Assembly: GCA_002404345.1 (NCBI GenBank)
Contig: DHJN01000092.1
Span: forward strand, 770-13,529
DNA length: 12,760 bases
Origin: Actinobacteria bacterium UBA4719
GTDB lineage: Bacteria > Actinomycetota > Actinomycetes > Actinomycetales > Dermatophilaceae
Direction of reading: 5' to 3'
Each line of letters opens with the position of its first letter. Position 1 is the stretch's first letter. The translations under genes and the position numbers were made by a program. Below, in pieces: positions 6,467 to 12,760 of this stretch. Under the pieces are notes generated by a model. The model saw nothing but the letters and a program-made list of their open reading frames with translations, was not told the origin of the DNA and ran no database searches.

Positions 6467-6523
6467 GCTGACCCGAAGGGTCACCTTGGCTTTACCTGTA
6501 GTCGGCAATACCCGCAACTGAAC

Positions 6524-6564
6524 TGTGGCCGGCATACCCGCATCGAGCGGGTATGCCGGCCACA
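6524..6564. terminator. Perfect 18-bp hairpin terminator between erpA and the oxidoreductase gene
   Basis: The arms 6524-6541 and 6547-6564 are perfectly complementary and enclose the 5-nt loop ATCGA. The hairpin lies between the convergent stop codons at 6466 and 6571 and has no clear T-run. Each arm contains the heptamer GGCATAC or its complement. A related, unpaired copy of the left arm, TCGGCAATACCCGCA, lies at 6502-6516. Confidence 0.85.
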
Positions 6565-6570
6565 TCACGT

Positions 6571-6993
6571 TCACGGGGTGGGAGTCGCCTCCCACGATCG
6601 CCACCGCGTCAGCCGAACCGCTATGACCGGTCCCTCGGGAGGCTGCCTGACGTACTGCTGGTACTTGCGGGTGAGGGCTTCGACCGCGAGACCTGCCTCG
6701 GTGCCGTCGACGTCCAGGATCCGTGCCGAGCCGTCGACGCGGACCCACCACAGGTCCGACCAGGCTTCGCGGTACTCGTCCACGAGCACACTCGCCTGGC
6801 CCGTCGCGACGATGTTGGCCAGTCTTTGCAGCCGCAGGGTGGTCTTGGGTTTGGAGTCGACTGCGGTGTAGGCGACATCGTCGACCAGTGCGAAGACCAC
6901 CGGCACCACGTGTGGCGCGCCCTGTGCCGTGACGGTGGCCAGCCGGCCCACCCGAGCAGCGGCGAACCTGCGCCGAGCCTCGTCTTCGTCCAT
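6571..6993 (-). CDS. PPOX-class F420/flavin-dependent oxidoreductase, Rv0121 family
   Basis: A 140-aa single-domain split-barrel protein of the pyridoxamine phosphate oxidase-like superfamily, of the type named PPOX-class probable F420-dependent enzyme, Rv0121 family (TIGR03668). Visible family blocks are RVGRLATVTAQGAPHVVPV, YTAVDSKPK, RLANIVATG and DLWWVRVDGSARI. Members bind F420 or FMN, but the substrate is unknown. ATG 6993 is chosen; an in-frame GTG at 6999 is possible, and GAGCACGG upstream is a weak ribosome site. It lies 49 bp downstream of the 65-aa gene on the same strand, probably in one transcript, and ends against the erpA terminator. Confidence 0.85.
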   Translation of the reverse strand: MDEDEARRRFAAARVGRLATVTAQGAPHVVPVVFALVDDVAYTAVDSKPKTTLRLQRLANIVATGQASVLVDEYREAWSDLWWVRVDGSARILDVDGTEAGLAVEALTRKYQQYVRQPPEGPVIAVRLTRWRSWEATPTP

Positions 6994-7042
6994 CAGCACA
7001 CCGTGCTCAACGGCGACAATATGACACGGAGCGACAGTACGA

Positions 7043-7240
7043 CTACGAGCCGTATGCCGCGAGCCCCTCGATCAGGGCGGAGGCATCGTCCGGGACATCA
7101 ATCGGGCCGGCAGTCGGAGCAACCCACGGTCGGGGCTGTGCCACGTCGATCTCGACCTCACTGCAGTCCTGCGCCAGCTCGGCCAGGCTGCCCTCGTCAA
7201 GGCCGTCCCGCGGACCCGGAAAGTACATCGAAGTCGTCAT
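7043..7240 (-). CDS. Small acidic protein (65 aa), unknown function
   Basis: This is not a family I can name. It is a short acidic protein without cysteine pairs or membrane segments, rich in Pro, Asp and Glu, with a start region MTTSMYFPGPRDGLDE and the aromatic PRPWVAP motif in the middle. Coding support comes from a clean ATG start, TAGGGT ending exactly 6 nt upstream (AGGGTGG could also act as a ribosome site) and its position between divergent adoK and the downstream oxidoreductase gene. It is the first gene of a probable two-gene transcript. Confidence 0.65.
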   Translation of the reverse strand: MTTSMYFPGPRDGLDEGSLAELAQDCSEVEIDVAQPRPWVAPTAGPIDVPDDASALIEGLAAYGS

Positions 7241-7246
7241 AGCGCC

Positions 7247-7252
7247 ACCCTA
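7247..7252 (-). promoter_or_regulatory. -10 hexamer TAGGGT for the 65-aa gene
   Basis: On the minus strand TAGGGT ends 6 nt before ATG 7240. The same bases include AGGGTGG, which could act as a ribosome site if a longer leader exists. Confidence 0.45.
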
Positions 7253-7314
7253 TTTCGCGTGGACAACGCAGGGAAACCGATACCGGTCGGTAACTCTGAC
7301 GAGTAGCAACGCGG

Positions 7315-7320
7315 TAAGTT
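7315..7320 (+). promoter_or_regulatory. -10 hexamer TAAGTT for adoK
   Basis: TAAGTT ends 6 nt before ATG 7327 and no Shine-Dalgarno sequence is present, so a leaderless mRNA is likely. It is divergent from the 65-aa gene promoter 63 bp away. Confidence 0.55.
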
Positions 7321-7326
7321 GCTCAG

Positions 7327-8313
7327 ATGCGAATTGCTCTCACCGGATCCATTGCCACCGACCACCTGATGACCTACAAGGGCCGGTTCGCCGACTCCCT
7401 GGTCGTTGACCAGCTGGACAAGATCTCCTTGTCCTTCCTGGTCGAGGACCTCGAGATCCGCCGTGGCGGTGTTGCCGCCAACATCGCCTTCGGAATGGCC
7501 AACCTCGGGCAGAAACCGATCCTGGTAGGAGCTGCTGGCGAGGACTTCGCGGACTACCGGTCCTGGCTGGAGCGCCACGGCGTCGACTGTGAGTCCGTAC
7601 ACATCTCCGAGACCCGCCACACCGCCCGTTTCGTGTGCACCACCGATGAGGACATGGCTCAGATCGCCACGTTCTACGCCGGTGCCATGAGCGAGGCCCG
7701 CGAGATCGAGCTCGGCCCTGTCGCTGAGCGCGTCGGAGGACTGGATCTTGTCGTCATCAGCTCCAACGACCCTGAGGGCATGCTGCGTCACACGCAGGAG
7801 TGCCGGACTCGATTGATCCCGTTCGCCGCCGATCCGTCGCAGCAGCTGGCTTTCATGGACGGTGAGTCGATCCGTGAGCTGATCGACGGGGCGGCCTTCC
7901 TGTTCACCAACGAGTACGAAGCCGCACTGACCGAGCAGAAGACCGGTTGGAGCAGCGAGGAGATCGCCAAGCGCGTTCAGACGCGGGTCATCACCAAGGG
8001 CAAGGACGGTGCGCTCATCGCCACCCGGGGTGAACGGCCGATCGAGGTCAAGGTGGCCAATGAGCTGCGCAAGGCTGACCCGACCGGCGTGGGCGACGCC
8101 TTTCGCGCCGGGTTCCTCACCGGCCTGTCGTGGGGGTTGGGTCACGAACGTTCGGCGCAGACCGGCTCGATGCTGGCGACCTACGTCGTGGAGACCATCG
8201 GCACGCAGGAGTACGAGCTGGGCCGTGTGCGGTTCCTCGAGCGGTTTACCGAGGCATACGGTACTCAAGCCTGCGCCGAGATCGAGCCGCACCTCACCTG
8301 CCCGCGCCCCTGA
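7327..8313 (+). CDS. adoK: Adenosine kinase (PfkB/ribokinase family, AdoK type)
   Basis: A 328-aa PfkB-family kinase closely resembling the M. tuberculosis adenosine kinase AdoK (Rv2202c), which phosphorylates adenosine to AMP in purine salvage. Shared blocks include TGSIATDHLM at the N-terminus (Asp12), SLSFLVEDL, RRGGVAANIAFG (45-56), SETRHTARF, DMAQIATFY, ADPSQQ, LFTNEYE and the anion-hole and catalytic motif DPTGVGDAFRAGFLTG (251-266) with catalytic base Asp257. The length is almost the same as the mycobacterial enzyme. Its neighbours erpA, glycerate kinase and ctaC are also its neighbours in mycobacteria. Other PfkB sugar kinases are less likely given the extent of similarity. aat follows after 18 bp in the same frame, separated only by the stop and five sense codons. 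Confidence 0.9.
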   Translation: MRIALTGSIATDHLMTYKGRFADSLVVDQLDKISLSFLVEDLEIRRGGVAANIAFGMANLGQKPILVGAAGEDFADYRSWLERHGVDCESVHISETRHTARFVCTTDEDMAQIATFYAGAMSEAREIELGPVAERVGGLDLVVISSNDPEGMLRHTQECRTRLIPFAADPSQQLAFMDGESIRELIDGAAFLFTNEYEAALTEQKTGWSSEEIAKRVQTRVITKGKDGALIATRGERPIEVKVANELRKADPTGVGDAFRAGFLTGLSWGLGHERSAQTGSMLATYVVETIGTQEYELGRVRFLERFTEAYGTQACAEIEPHLTCPRP

Positions 8314-8331
8314 CTGGCTGACCTGATCCGC

Positions 8332-9009
8332 ATGCCGACCGAGCCGTGGTCCTCACGCTGGCAGCTGGATCTCGGCCGGGCAACGCCGAACGACGACCTC
8401 GTGGGCATCGGTGCCGATCTGGAACCCGGCACGCTTCTCATGGCCTATCGCGCCGGGTTGTTCCCGATGGGCGTCGGCGAGGACGGCAGCCCGCCGACAG
8501 GATGGTGGTCGCCGGACCCGCGTGGCGTCCTGTTGCCCGGTCACGTCAGGATCAGCCGTTCATTGCGGAAGTCGTTGCGTCATTTCGACATTCGCGTCGA
8601 CACGTCGTTCTCGGAAGTCATGGCGGGATGCGCCGACCCCTCGAGGGAGGGATGCTGGATCACGCCCGCGATCACCGCGGCATACATCCGTCTGCATGAG
8701 CTGGGATGGGCCCACTCGGTCGAGGCGTGGCAAGACGGTGAGCTTGTCGGTGGCCTCTACGGACTGGCTCTCGGTGGGTTGTTCGCGGGCGAGTCGATGT
8801 TCCATCACGCGACCGACGCATCCAAGTGTGCGCTGGTGGGTCTCACGGATCTGGTGTTCGCTGATGGCGACCCACTCCGGATCATCGATGTCCAGTGGGC
8901 GACCCCACATCTGAAGAGTTTGGGAATCACGGAGATCTCGCGCCGTGACTACATCGCCCGGCTCGAGCGTTCGCGTCCGTTGCCAGCCCCGGCAGCCTTC
9001 GGCGGCTGA
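8332..9009 (+). CDS. aat: Leucyl/phenylalanyl-tRNA--protein transferase
   Basis: A 225-aa cytosolic enzyme that transfers Leu or Phe from tRNA to the N-terminus of proteins starting with Arg or Lys, marking them for ClpS/ClpAP-type degradation. Family motifs present: YRAGLFPMG (39-47), WWSPDPRGVL (58-67), GLYGLALGGLFAGESMFH with GESMFH at 153-158, and the C-terminal LGITEISRRDYI. The length is that of a normal family member. The start has no Shine-Dalgarno sequence; it lies 18 bp after adoK, so translation from the adoK transcript by coupling is likely. The last 61 bp overlap the convergent TusA-like gene. Confidence 0.93.
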   Translation: MPTEPWSSRWQLDLGRATPNDDLVGIGADLEPGTLLMAYRAGLFPMGVGEDGSPPTGWWSPDPRGVLLPGHVRISRSLRKSLRHFDIRVDTSFSEVMAGCADPSREGCWITPAITAAYIRLHELGWAHSVEAWQDGELVGGLYGLALGGLFAGESMFHHATDASKCALVGLTDLVFADGDPLRIIDVQWATPHLKSLGITEISRRDYIARLERSRPLPAPAAFGG

Positions 9010-9320
9010 GACCGGACCAGCACGACGAACCGCAGGTATGCCGGGTGGGCGCCCTCGGATACTTCGGTCATCTCGCACAGCTCGTGGTTTCGCATTCGGC
9101 ACCAGGCGGGGATGTCGTGGCGAGCGGCCGGATCGGTTGCCAGCACGATGATCCGGGTACCGACCGGCGTATCCCGGGCAGCCGCGGCAAGGCGGATCAC
9201 CGGCAGAGGGCAGCGCAGCCCGCGAGCATCAAGCTCGATCGGGGGCAGGGGCTCGATCGGCTGCACAGGCTCGATCGGGGGCAGGGGCTCGATCGGGGGC
9301 AGGGGCTCGATCGGGTTCAC
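8949..9320 (-). CDS. TusA-family sulfur carrier with N-terminal PIEPLP repeats
   Basis: A 123-aa protein. Residues 28-103 form a TusA-like domain with the sulfur-accepting motif ARGLRCPLP (Cys37 in CPLP) and the family block ATDPAARHDIPAWC (Cys74). It is expected to carry a persulfide from a desulfurase to acceptors. Two oddities: residues 3-30 are four and a half copies of PIEPLP, and the last 20 residues are encoded antisense to the end of aat. The GTG start overlaps the TGA of the upstream desulfurase-like gene (GTGA), which fixes the start and means the repeat is translated. The only lysine, Lys108, lies in the overlapping tail. Confidence 0.85.
   Translation of the reverse strand: MNPIEPLPPIEPLPPIEPVQPIEPLPPIELDARGLRCPLPVIRLAAAARDTPVGTRIIVLATDPAARHDIPAWCRMRNHELCEMTEVSEGAHPAYLRFVVLVRSQPPKAAGAGNGRERSSRAM
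9231..9314 (-). repeat. 18-bp coding minisatellite (PIEPLP repeats)
   Basis: Units read on the minus strand are 9314-9297, 9296-9279, 9278-9261, 9260-9243 and a partial 9242-9231. Three full units encode PIEPLP with identical bases, the third full unit encodes PIEPVQ, and the last encodes PIEL and merges into the TusA domain. The near-identity of bases points to recent duplication. Confidence 0.9.
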
Positions 9321-10513
9321 AGGTCCGAGGCCCCGAGATGGGCCCGGACGGCGGCGACCGCAGCGGGCAGCTCGGTGATAAACCGGTCGACATCGTCCTC
9401 GAGCGTCGGCGTGATGGTGTTCAACGGCAAGGTGATTCGAACATTTCCGTGGGTGAGCACCCCCATCGCAGCCAGGACATGACTTGGCTCGAGCGTGCTC
9501 GAGGTGCAGGCCGAGCCGGAGCTCACGGCAAAACCCAGACGGTCGAGCTCGATCACCAGCGCCTCGCCGTCGACATAGAGCAGGGAGAACGTCAGAACGT
9601 GCGGAAGCCGGTCGTCCGGGTCGCCGACGACGTCCACGTCACGCAGGTCGACTGCGGCCGCGCGCAGTCGCCGGACGATCGCTGACGACCGGGCGGCCTG
9701 GTCCGTGAGGGTCGCTTCGGTCTGTCGCCAGGCCTCCGCTGCGGCCAGCGCGAGCGCGACCACGGGTTCGACGTCGGTGCGACCGTGCTCGACCTCACTG
9801 ACGGGGCCAGGACGGCGCCAGCGCGTGCGCTCGGGGACAACCAGCACGCCCAGACCGCTCGGGCCGCCCCACGAACGGGCATCACCTGCCAGGACGTCGA
9901 AGTGCTCAGGTACCGGGTCACGGCCGAGCGATGCCATGGCGTCCACCAGGAGCGGTATGCCGTGTGTCTGGCACAGCCCGTGTGCCTGCTCTAGGGGCTG
10001 ACGCGTGCCGATCTCCCCGTTGGCGGACTGAACTGCAGCCAGGACCGTGCCGCCGGCGGCAACCGCCTGTGCGAGAGCGGACAGGTCGACCCGTCCCACC
10101 CGGTCCACGGGCACCTCGGCGAACAGGGAGGGATCCTGCGCTGCAGCGGCGTGGTACCGGCCGGTGGCCAGGATCGCGGAGTGCTCGACGGCGGTGGCGA
10201 CGATGCGCGCGCCACGGCGGCGACCGGCATACCGCAGTCCTTCCAGACCGACGCGAAGCGCCGCTGGGCCTCCGGGCAGGAACGAGACCTCGCCAGGGCG
10301 CACGCCCATTCCGTAGGCGAGTACTTCGCGCGCCTGGTCCAGCAGAGCCCGTGCGGCACGCCCCTCGGCATACAGCCGTCGCGGGTCGGCCCAGCCCGCG
10401 TCCAGGGCAGCCAGCAGGGTCGATCTGGCGGCTGGCAGCATCGGTGCGCTGGCGGCGTCGAGCAGAACGCGAGGCAGGCTCGCCAGCCCATCGGCCCCTA
10501 CGTGTTGCGCCAC
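9317..10513 (-). CDS. Cysteine desulfurase-like protein (class V aminotransferase fold) lacking the PLP lysine
   Basis: A 398-aa protein clearly related to IscS/NifS cysteine desulfurases: LLDAASAP at the N-terminus, LYAEGRAAR, VEHSAIL (His111), VQSANGEIGTRQP (Asn165), LLVDA (Asp191), and the mobile catalytic loop SSGSACTSSTLEPSHVLAAMG with Cys336. However, where the family has the PLP lysine (A-H-K-x-G-G-P) this protein reads A-R-S-W-G-G-P, with Ser214 at the lysine position, and there is no lysine anywhere in the protein. GGTEAN has become GGPAAL, and the usual Gln after VDA is Ala194. A standard PLP mechanism is therefore not possible. TAACGT ends 6 nt before GTG 10513. The stop overlaps the start of the TusA-like gene. 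Databases may label it cysteine desulfurase; that function should be doubted. Confidence 0.85.
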   Translation of the reverse strand: MAQHVGADGLASLPRVLLDAASAPMLPAARSTLLAALDAGWADPRRLYAEGRAARALLDQAREVLAYGMGVRPGEVSFLPGGPAALRVGLEGLRYAGRRRGARIVATAVEHSAILATGRYHAAAAQDPSLFAEVPVDRVGRVDLSALAQAVAAGGTVLAAVQSANGEIGTRQPLEQAHGLCQTHGIPLLVDAMASLGRDPVPEHFDVLAGDARSWGGPSGLGVLVVPERTRWRRPGPVSEVEHGRTDVEPVVALALAAAEAWRQTEATLTDQAARSSAIVRRLRAAAVDLRDVDVVGDPDDRLPHVLTFSLLYVDGEALVIELDRLGFAVSSGSACTSSTLEPSHVLAAMGVLTHGNVRITLPLNTITPTLEDDVDRFITELPAAVAAVRAHLGASDL

Positions 10514-10519
10514 ACCCCG

Positions 10520-10525
10520 ACGTTA
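10520..10525 (-). promoter_or_regulatory. -10 hexamer TAACGT for the desulfurase-like gene
   Basis: TAACGT on the minus strand ends 6 nt before GTG 10513, a leaderless-type arrangement. It lies in the 95-bp divergent region shared with ctaC. Confidence 0.5.
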
Positions 10526-10594
10526 GTCCAATCTGACCGGACCAAGGCTTGACGCCGGAGTAGGGTTTCTGCCGTTGGCTGGTCACTGATTATC

Positions 10595-10600
10595 GGAAGG
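10595..10600 (+). promoter_or_regulatory. Shine-Dalgarno GGAAGG of ctaC
   Basis: GGAAGG ends 8 nt before TTG 10609, favouring that start over GTG 10600, whose first base is part of this motif. A possible -10 (TAGGGT) lies at 10561-10566 but has no matching -35. Confidence 0.45.
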
Positions 10601-10608
10601 TGCGTACC

Positions 10609-11490
10609 TTGCGTTGGCACAATGACTCTTCCGCACGCGTGACGTGGCGGGGACTGACCGTTACAGGTCTTGTTCTCAGCGTCGCCGTGGTCCTCAGTGG
10701 TTGCAGCGAGTCGACCAAGCGCGGGTTTCTGCCTCATGGCGTGACCGACCAGAGCGCCCGGATCACCAACCTCTGGACTGGCTCGTGGATAGCCGCCCTC
10801 GCCGTCGGGGCGTTGGTCTGGGGACTGATGGTGTGGTGCATGATCGCCTACCGTCGCAAGAAGGACGATGTCGGTCTGCCCGAGCAGCTGCGCTACAACG
10901 TGCCGATCGAGATCCTCTACACCGTTGTCCCCCTGTTCATGGTCGCGGTCCTGTTCTTCTACACCGTCCGGGACGAGTCGGCTTTGATGGACACCTCCAC
11001 GAAGCCTCAGGTCACCATCAACGTGATCGGCAAGCAGTGGAGCTGGGACTTCAACTACGTCGAAGCCGGCACCTTCGACTCCGGACAGCAGGTTGTACTG
11101 ACCGGCAAGCCGGGCATTCCCGCCACGCTGCCGGCCCTCTACCTACCGGTGAACAAGCGGGTCGAGTTCATCCTCACCTCCCGTGATGTCATTCACTCCT
11201 TCTGGGTGCCACAGTTTCTCCGGAAGCTCGACATCATGCCGGGCAAGGTCAACCGGTTCCAGCTGACGCCCACCGAGATCGGCACCTTCCAGGGCAAGTG
11301 CGCCGAGCTGTGTGGGGCCTACCACTCGTACATGCTCTTCGAGGTCAAGGTCGTGTCGCAGGCCGCCTATGACGCGCACCTGGCCGAGCTCAAGGCGTTG
11401 GGCAACCTCGGTTTGCTTGACAACGGCCTGAGCCGCGAGAAGATCGAACCGGGCGACCAGCATCTCCTGCCCACGGAAGGAAGCAAGTGA
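10609..11490 (+). CDS. ctaC: Cytochrome c oxidase subunit II
   Basis: A 293-residue precursor of the CuA-bearing subunit of the aa3 oxidase, which takes electrons from the bc1 complex or its cytochrome c. A lipoprotein signal ends in VVLSGC, so Cys32 is the likely lipidated first mature residue. Two membrane helices follow (about residues 60-85 and 103-124), then the extracytoplasmic cupredoxin domain. All CuA ligands are present: His196, Cys231, Glu233, Cys235, His239 and Met242 (VIHSFWVP and [12 protein letters not shown]). Start choice is uncertain: TTG 10609 has the best ribosome site, GTG 10600 and GTG 10639 are alternatives. The stop overlaps the ctaD start by one base (TGATG). Confidence 0.93.
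   Translation: MRWHNDSSARVTWRGLTVTGLVLSVAVVLSGCSESTKRGFLPHGVTDQSARITNLWTGSWIAALAVGALVWGLMVWCMIAYRRKKDDVGLPEQLRYNVPIEILYTVVPLFMVAVLFFYTVRDESALMDTSTKPQVTINVIGKQWSWDFNYVEAGTFDSGQQVVLTGKPGIPATLPALYLPVNKRVEFILTSRDVIHSFWVPQFLRKLDIMPGKVNRFQLTPTEIGTFQGKCAELCGAYHSYMLFEVKVVSQAAYDAHLAELKALGNLGLLDNGLSREKIEPGDQHLLPTEGSK
11476..11481 (+). promoter_or_regulatory. Shine-Dalgarno GAAGGA of ctaD
   Basis: GAAGGA, part of GGAAGGAA, ends 8 nt before ATG 11490 and lies inside the last codons of ctaC, supporting coupled translation. Confidence 0.65.
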
Positions 11491-12760
11491 TGTCCAGCTT
11501 GAACCCGAGCGTGGCCCTGCGGACCGCCCCGGCAACACGTCGTCGGTCGCCCGGTCAGACCGTGGTCAGGTGGGTCACGACGACCGACCACAAGGTGATC
11601 GGCAACCTTTACTTCATCACCTCTTTCGCCTTCTTCATGATCGGTGGGCTGCTCGCGCTGTTGATCCGGACCGAACTGTGGGCCCCAGGCCTGCAGGTCG
11701 TGGTCAGCCCCGAGCAGTACAACCAGCTGTTCACCATGCACGGCACGATCATGCTGCTGCTGTTCGCGACTCCGTTGTTCGCCGGATTCGCCAACGCCCT
11801 CATGCCGATCCAGATCGGCGCGCCAGATGTGGCGTTCCCACGGCTCAACATGCTCGCCTACTGGACGTACCTTTTCGGCGGTCTGATCGCGAGCGCCGGG
11901 TTCCTGACACCCCAGGGTGCGGCGTCCTTCGGCTGGTTCGCCTACGCTCCACTTTCGGATGTGGCCTACAGCCCCGGCCTGGGCGGTGACCTGTGGGTCT
12001 TCGGTCTCGCGCTGGCTGGTTTCGGCACGATCCTGGGTGCAGTCAACTTCATCACCACGATCATCTGTCTGCGCGCTCCCGGCATGACGATGTTCCGGAT
12101 GCCCCTGTTCACCTGGACCATCCTGGTCACCTCGATCATGATCCTGATGGCCTTCCCGGTGCTGGCCTCCGCGCTGCTGGCGATGGGGGCAGACCGCAAG
12201 CTCGGGGCGCATGTGTTCGATCCGAGCAACAGCGGAGCCATGCTCTGGCAGCATCTGTTCTGGTTCTTCGGTCACCCCGAGGTCTACATCATCGCGCTGC
12301 CCTTCTTCGGCATCATCAGCGAGGTCCTGCCGGTGTTCTCTCGCAAGCCATTGTTTGGCTACAAGGGCATGGTCTTCGCGACGATCGCGATCGCGGCGCT
12401 GTCGGTGAGCGTCTGGGCGCACCACATGTTCGCGACCGGCCAGGTGCTACTCCCGTTCTTCGCCATCATGACCATGCTCATAGCCGTGCCCACCGGGGTG
12501 AAGTACTTCAACTGGATCGGCACGATGTGGGGGGGTTCCCTGTCGTTCGAGACGCCGATGCTGTGGGCGCTGGGCTTCCTGGGGACGTTTCTCTTCGGCG
12601 GGCTGACCGGCATCATCCTGTCCAGTCCGCCATTGGACTTCCACGTCACCGACTCATATTTCGTGGTGGCGCACTTCCACTACGTGGTGTTCGGCACGGT
12701 CGTGTTCGCGATGTTCGCCGGCTTCTACTTCTGGTGGCCCAAGTTCACCGGTCGCATGCT
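11490..12760 (+). CDS. ctaD: Cytochrome c oxidase subunit I (3' end beyond the window)
   Basis: The first 423 codons of the catalytic subunit of the aa3-type oxidase, a polytopic membrane protein that reduces O2 to water and pumps protons. After a basic cytoplasmic N-terminus ([10 protein letters not shown]), [13 protein letters not shown] begins the family core. Visible ligands are His84 (FTMHGT, low-spin haem), His262 and Tyr266 (HPEVY, CuB and the cross-linked Tyr), His311 and His312 (AHHMF, CuB), His395 (high-spin haem) and His397 (low-spin haem) in AHFHYVVFG. The reading frame is open to the window end with no stop, so the gene is truncated by the window, not broken. It starts one base inside the ctaC stop, and further cta genes are expected downstream. 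Confidence 0.95.
   Translation, partial: MSSLNPSVALRTAPATRRRSPGQTVVRWVTTTDHKVIGNLYFITSFAFFMIGGLLALLIRTELWAPGLQVVVSPEQYNQLFTMHGTIMLLLFATPLFAGFANALMPIQIGAPDVAFPRLNMLAYWTYLFGGLIASAGFLTPQGAASFGWFAYAPLSDVAYSPGLGGDLWVFGLALAGFGTILGAVNFITTIICLRAPGMTMFRMPLFTWTILVTSIMILMAFPVLASALLAMGADRKLGAHVFDPSNSGAMLWQHLFWFFGHPEVYIIALPFFGIISEVLPVFSRKPLFGYKGMVFATIAIAALSVSVWAHHMFATGQVLLPFFAIMTMLIAVPTGVKYFNWIGTMWGGSLSFETPMLWALGFLGTFLFGGLTGIILSSPPLDFHVTDSYFVVAHFHYVVFGTVVFAMFAGFYFWWPKFTGRM

Noticed and set aside
4613..6751. 712-codon open frame on the minus strand
   Set aside because: It is a shadow of glycerate kinase and erpA, without family motifs, as expected for high-G+C DNA.
7237..8292. 351-codon minus-strand open frame opposite adoK
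   Set aside because: Antisense shadow of a strongly supported adoK gene; no recognisable protein features.

Overview
The window is high-G+C DNA whose genes are all typical of Actinobacteria. Gene order supports this: a DUF3043 membrane protein, glycerate kinase, an ErpA-type Fe-S carrier, adenosine kinase and ctaC occur together in the same neighbourhood of Mycobacterium tuberculosis (Rv2206 to Rv2200c, from memory). The extra genes and the ctaC-ctaD adjacency suggest a Micrococcales-type organism, perhaps Intrasporangiaceae; that placement is inference.

Layout. 1-2434: an 11-bp repeat array feeds a small conserved gene; then come a DUF3043 membrane protein (minus) and a divergent M20 dipeptidase (plus). 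2432-4747: quinolinate synthase nadA (minus) and a metallophosphoesterase (plus) that is bracketed by two arrays of an unusual 32-bp direct repeat. 4748-6564: glycerate kinase and erpA, closed by a perfect 18-bp hairpin. 6571-7240: a minus-strand pair (split-barrel flavin/F420 oxidoreductase and a 65-aa unknown). 7327-9009: adoK and aat. 8949-10513: a minus-strand sulfur pair, a cysteine desulfurase-like protein coupled to a TusA-like sulfur carrier. 10609-end: ctaC and the first 423 codons of ctaD (cytochrome c oxidase subunits II and I).

The themes are housekeeping metabolism (NAD synthesis, purine salvage, glycerate use, peptide breakdown), Fe-S and sulfur handling, and the start of the aa3 oxidase operon. 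Eight of fourteen genes have a TANNNT -10 hexamer ending exactly 6 or 7 nt before the start codon, so leaderless transcription appears to be the dominant mode here; erpA, ctaC and ctaD instead carry Shine-Dalgarno sequences.

Most notable: the cysteine desulfurase-like protein contains no lysine at all in 398 residues, so it cannot hold PLP as an internal aldimine, yet it keeps the catalytic-cysteine loop and is translationally coupled to a TusA-like partner with an N-terminal PIEPLP repeat. Also notable are the 32-bp repeat arrays, which supply both the promoter hexamer and the stop codon of the gene between them, and an over-represented heptamer GGCATAC used in several coding registers. No tRNA, rRNA, CRISPR array or insertion sequence was seen, and no gene-free stretch exceeds about 170 bp.
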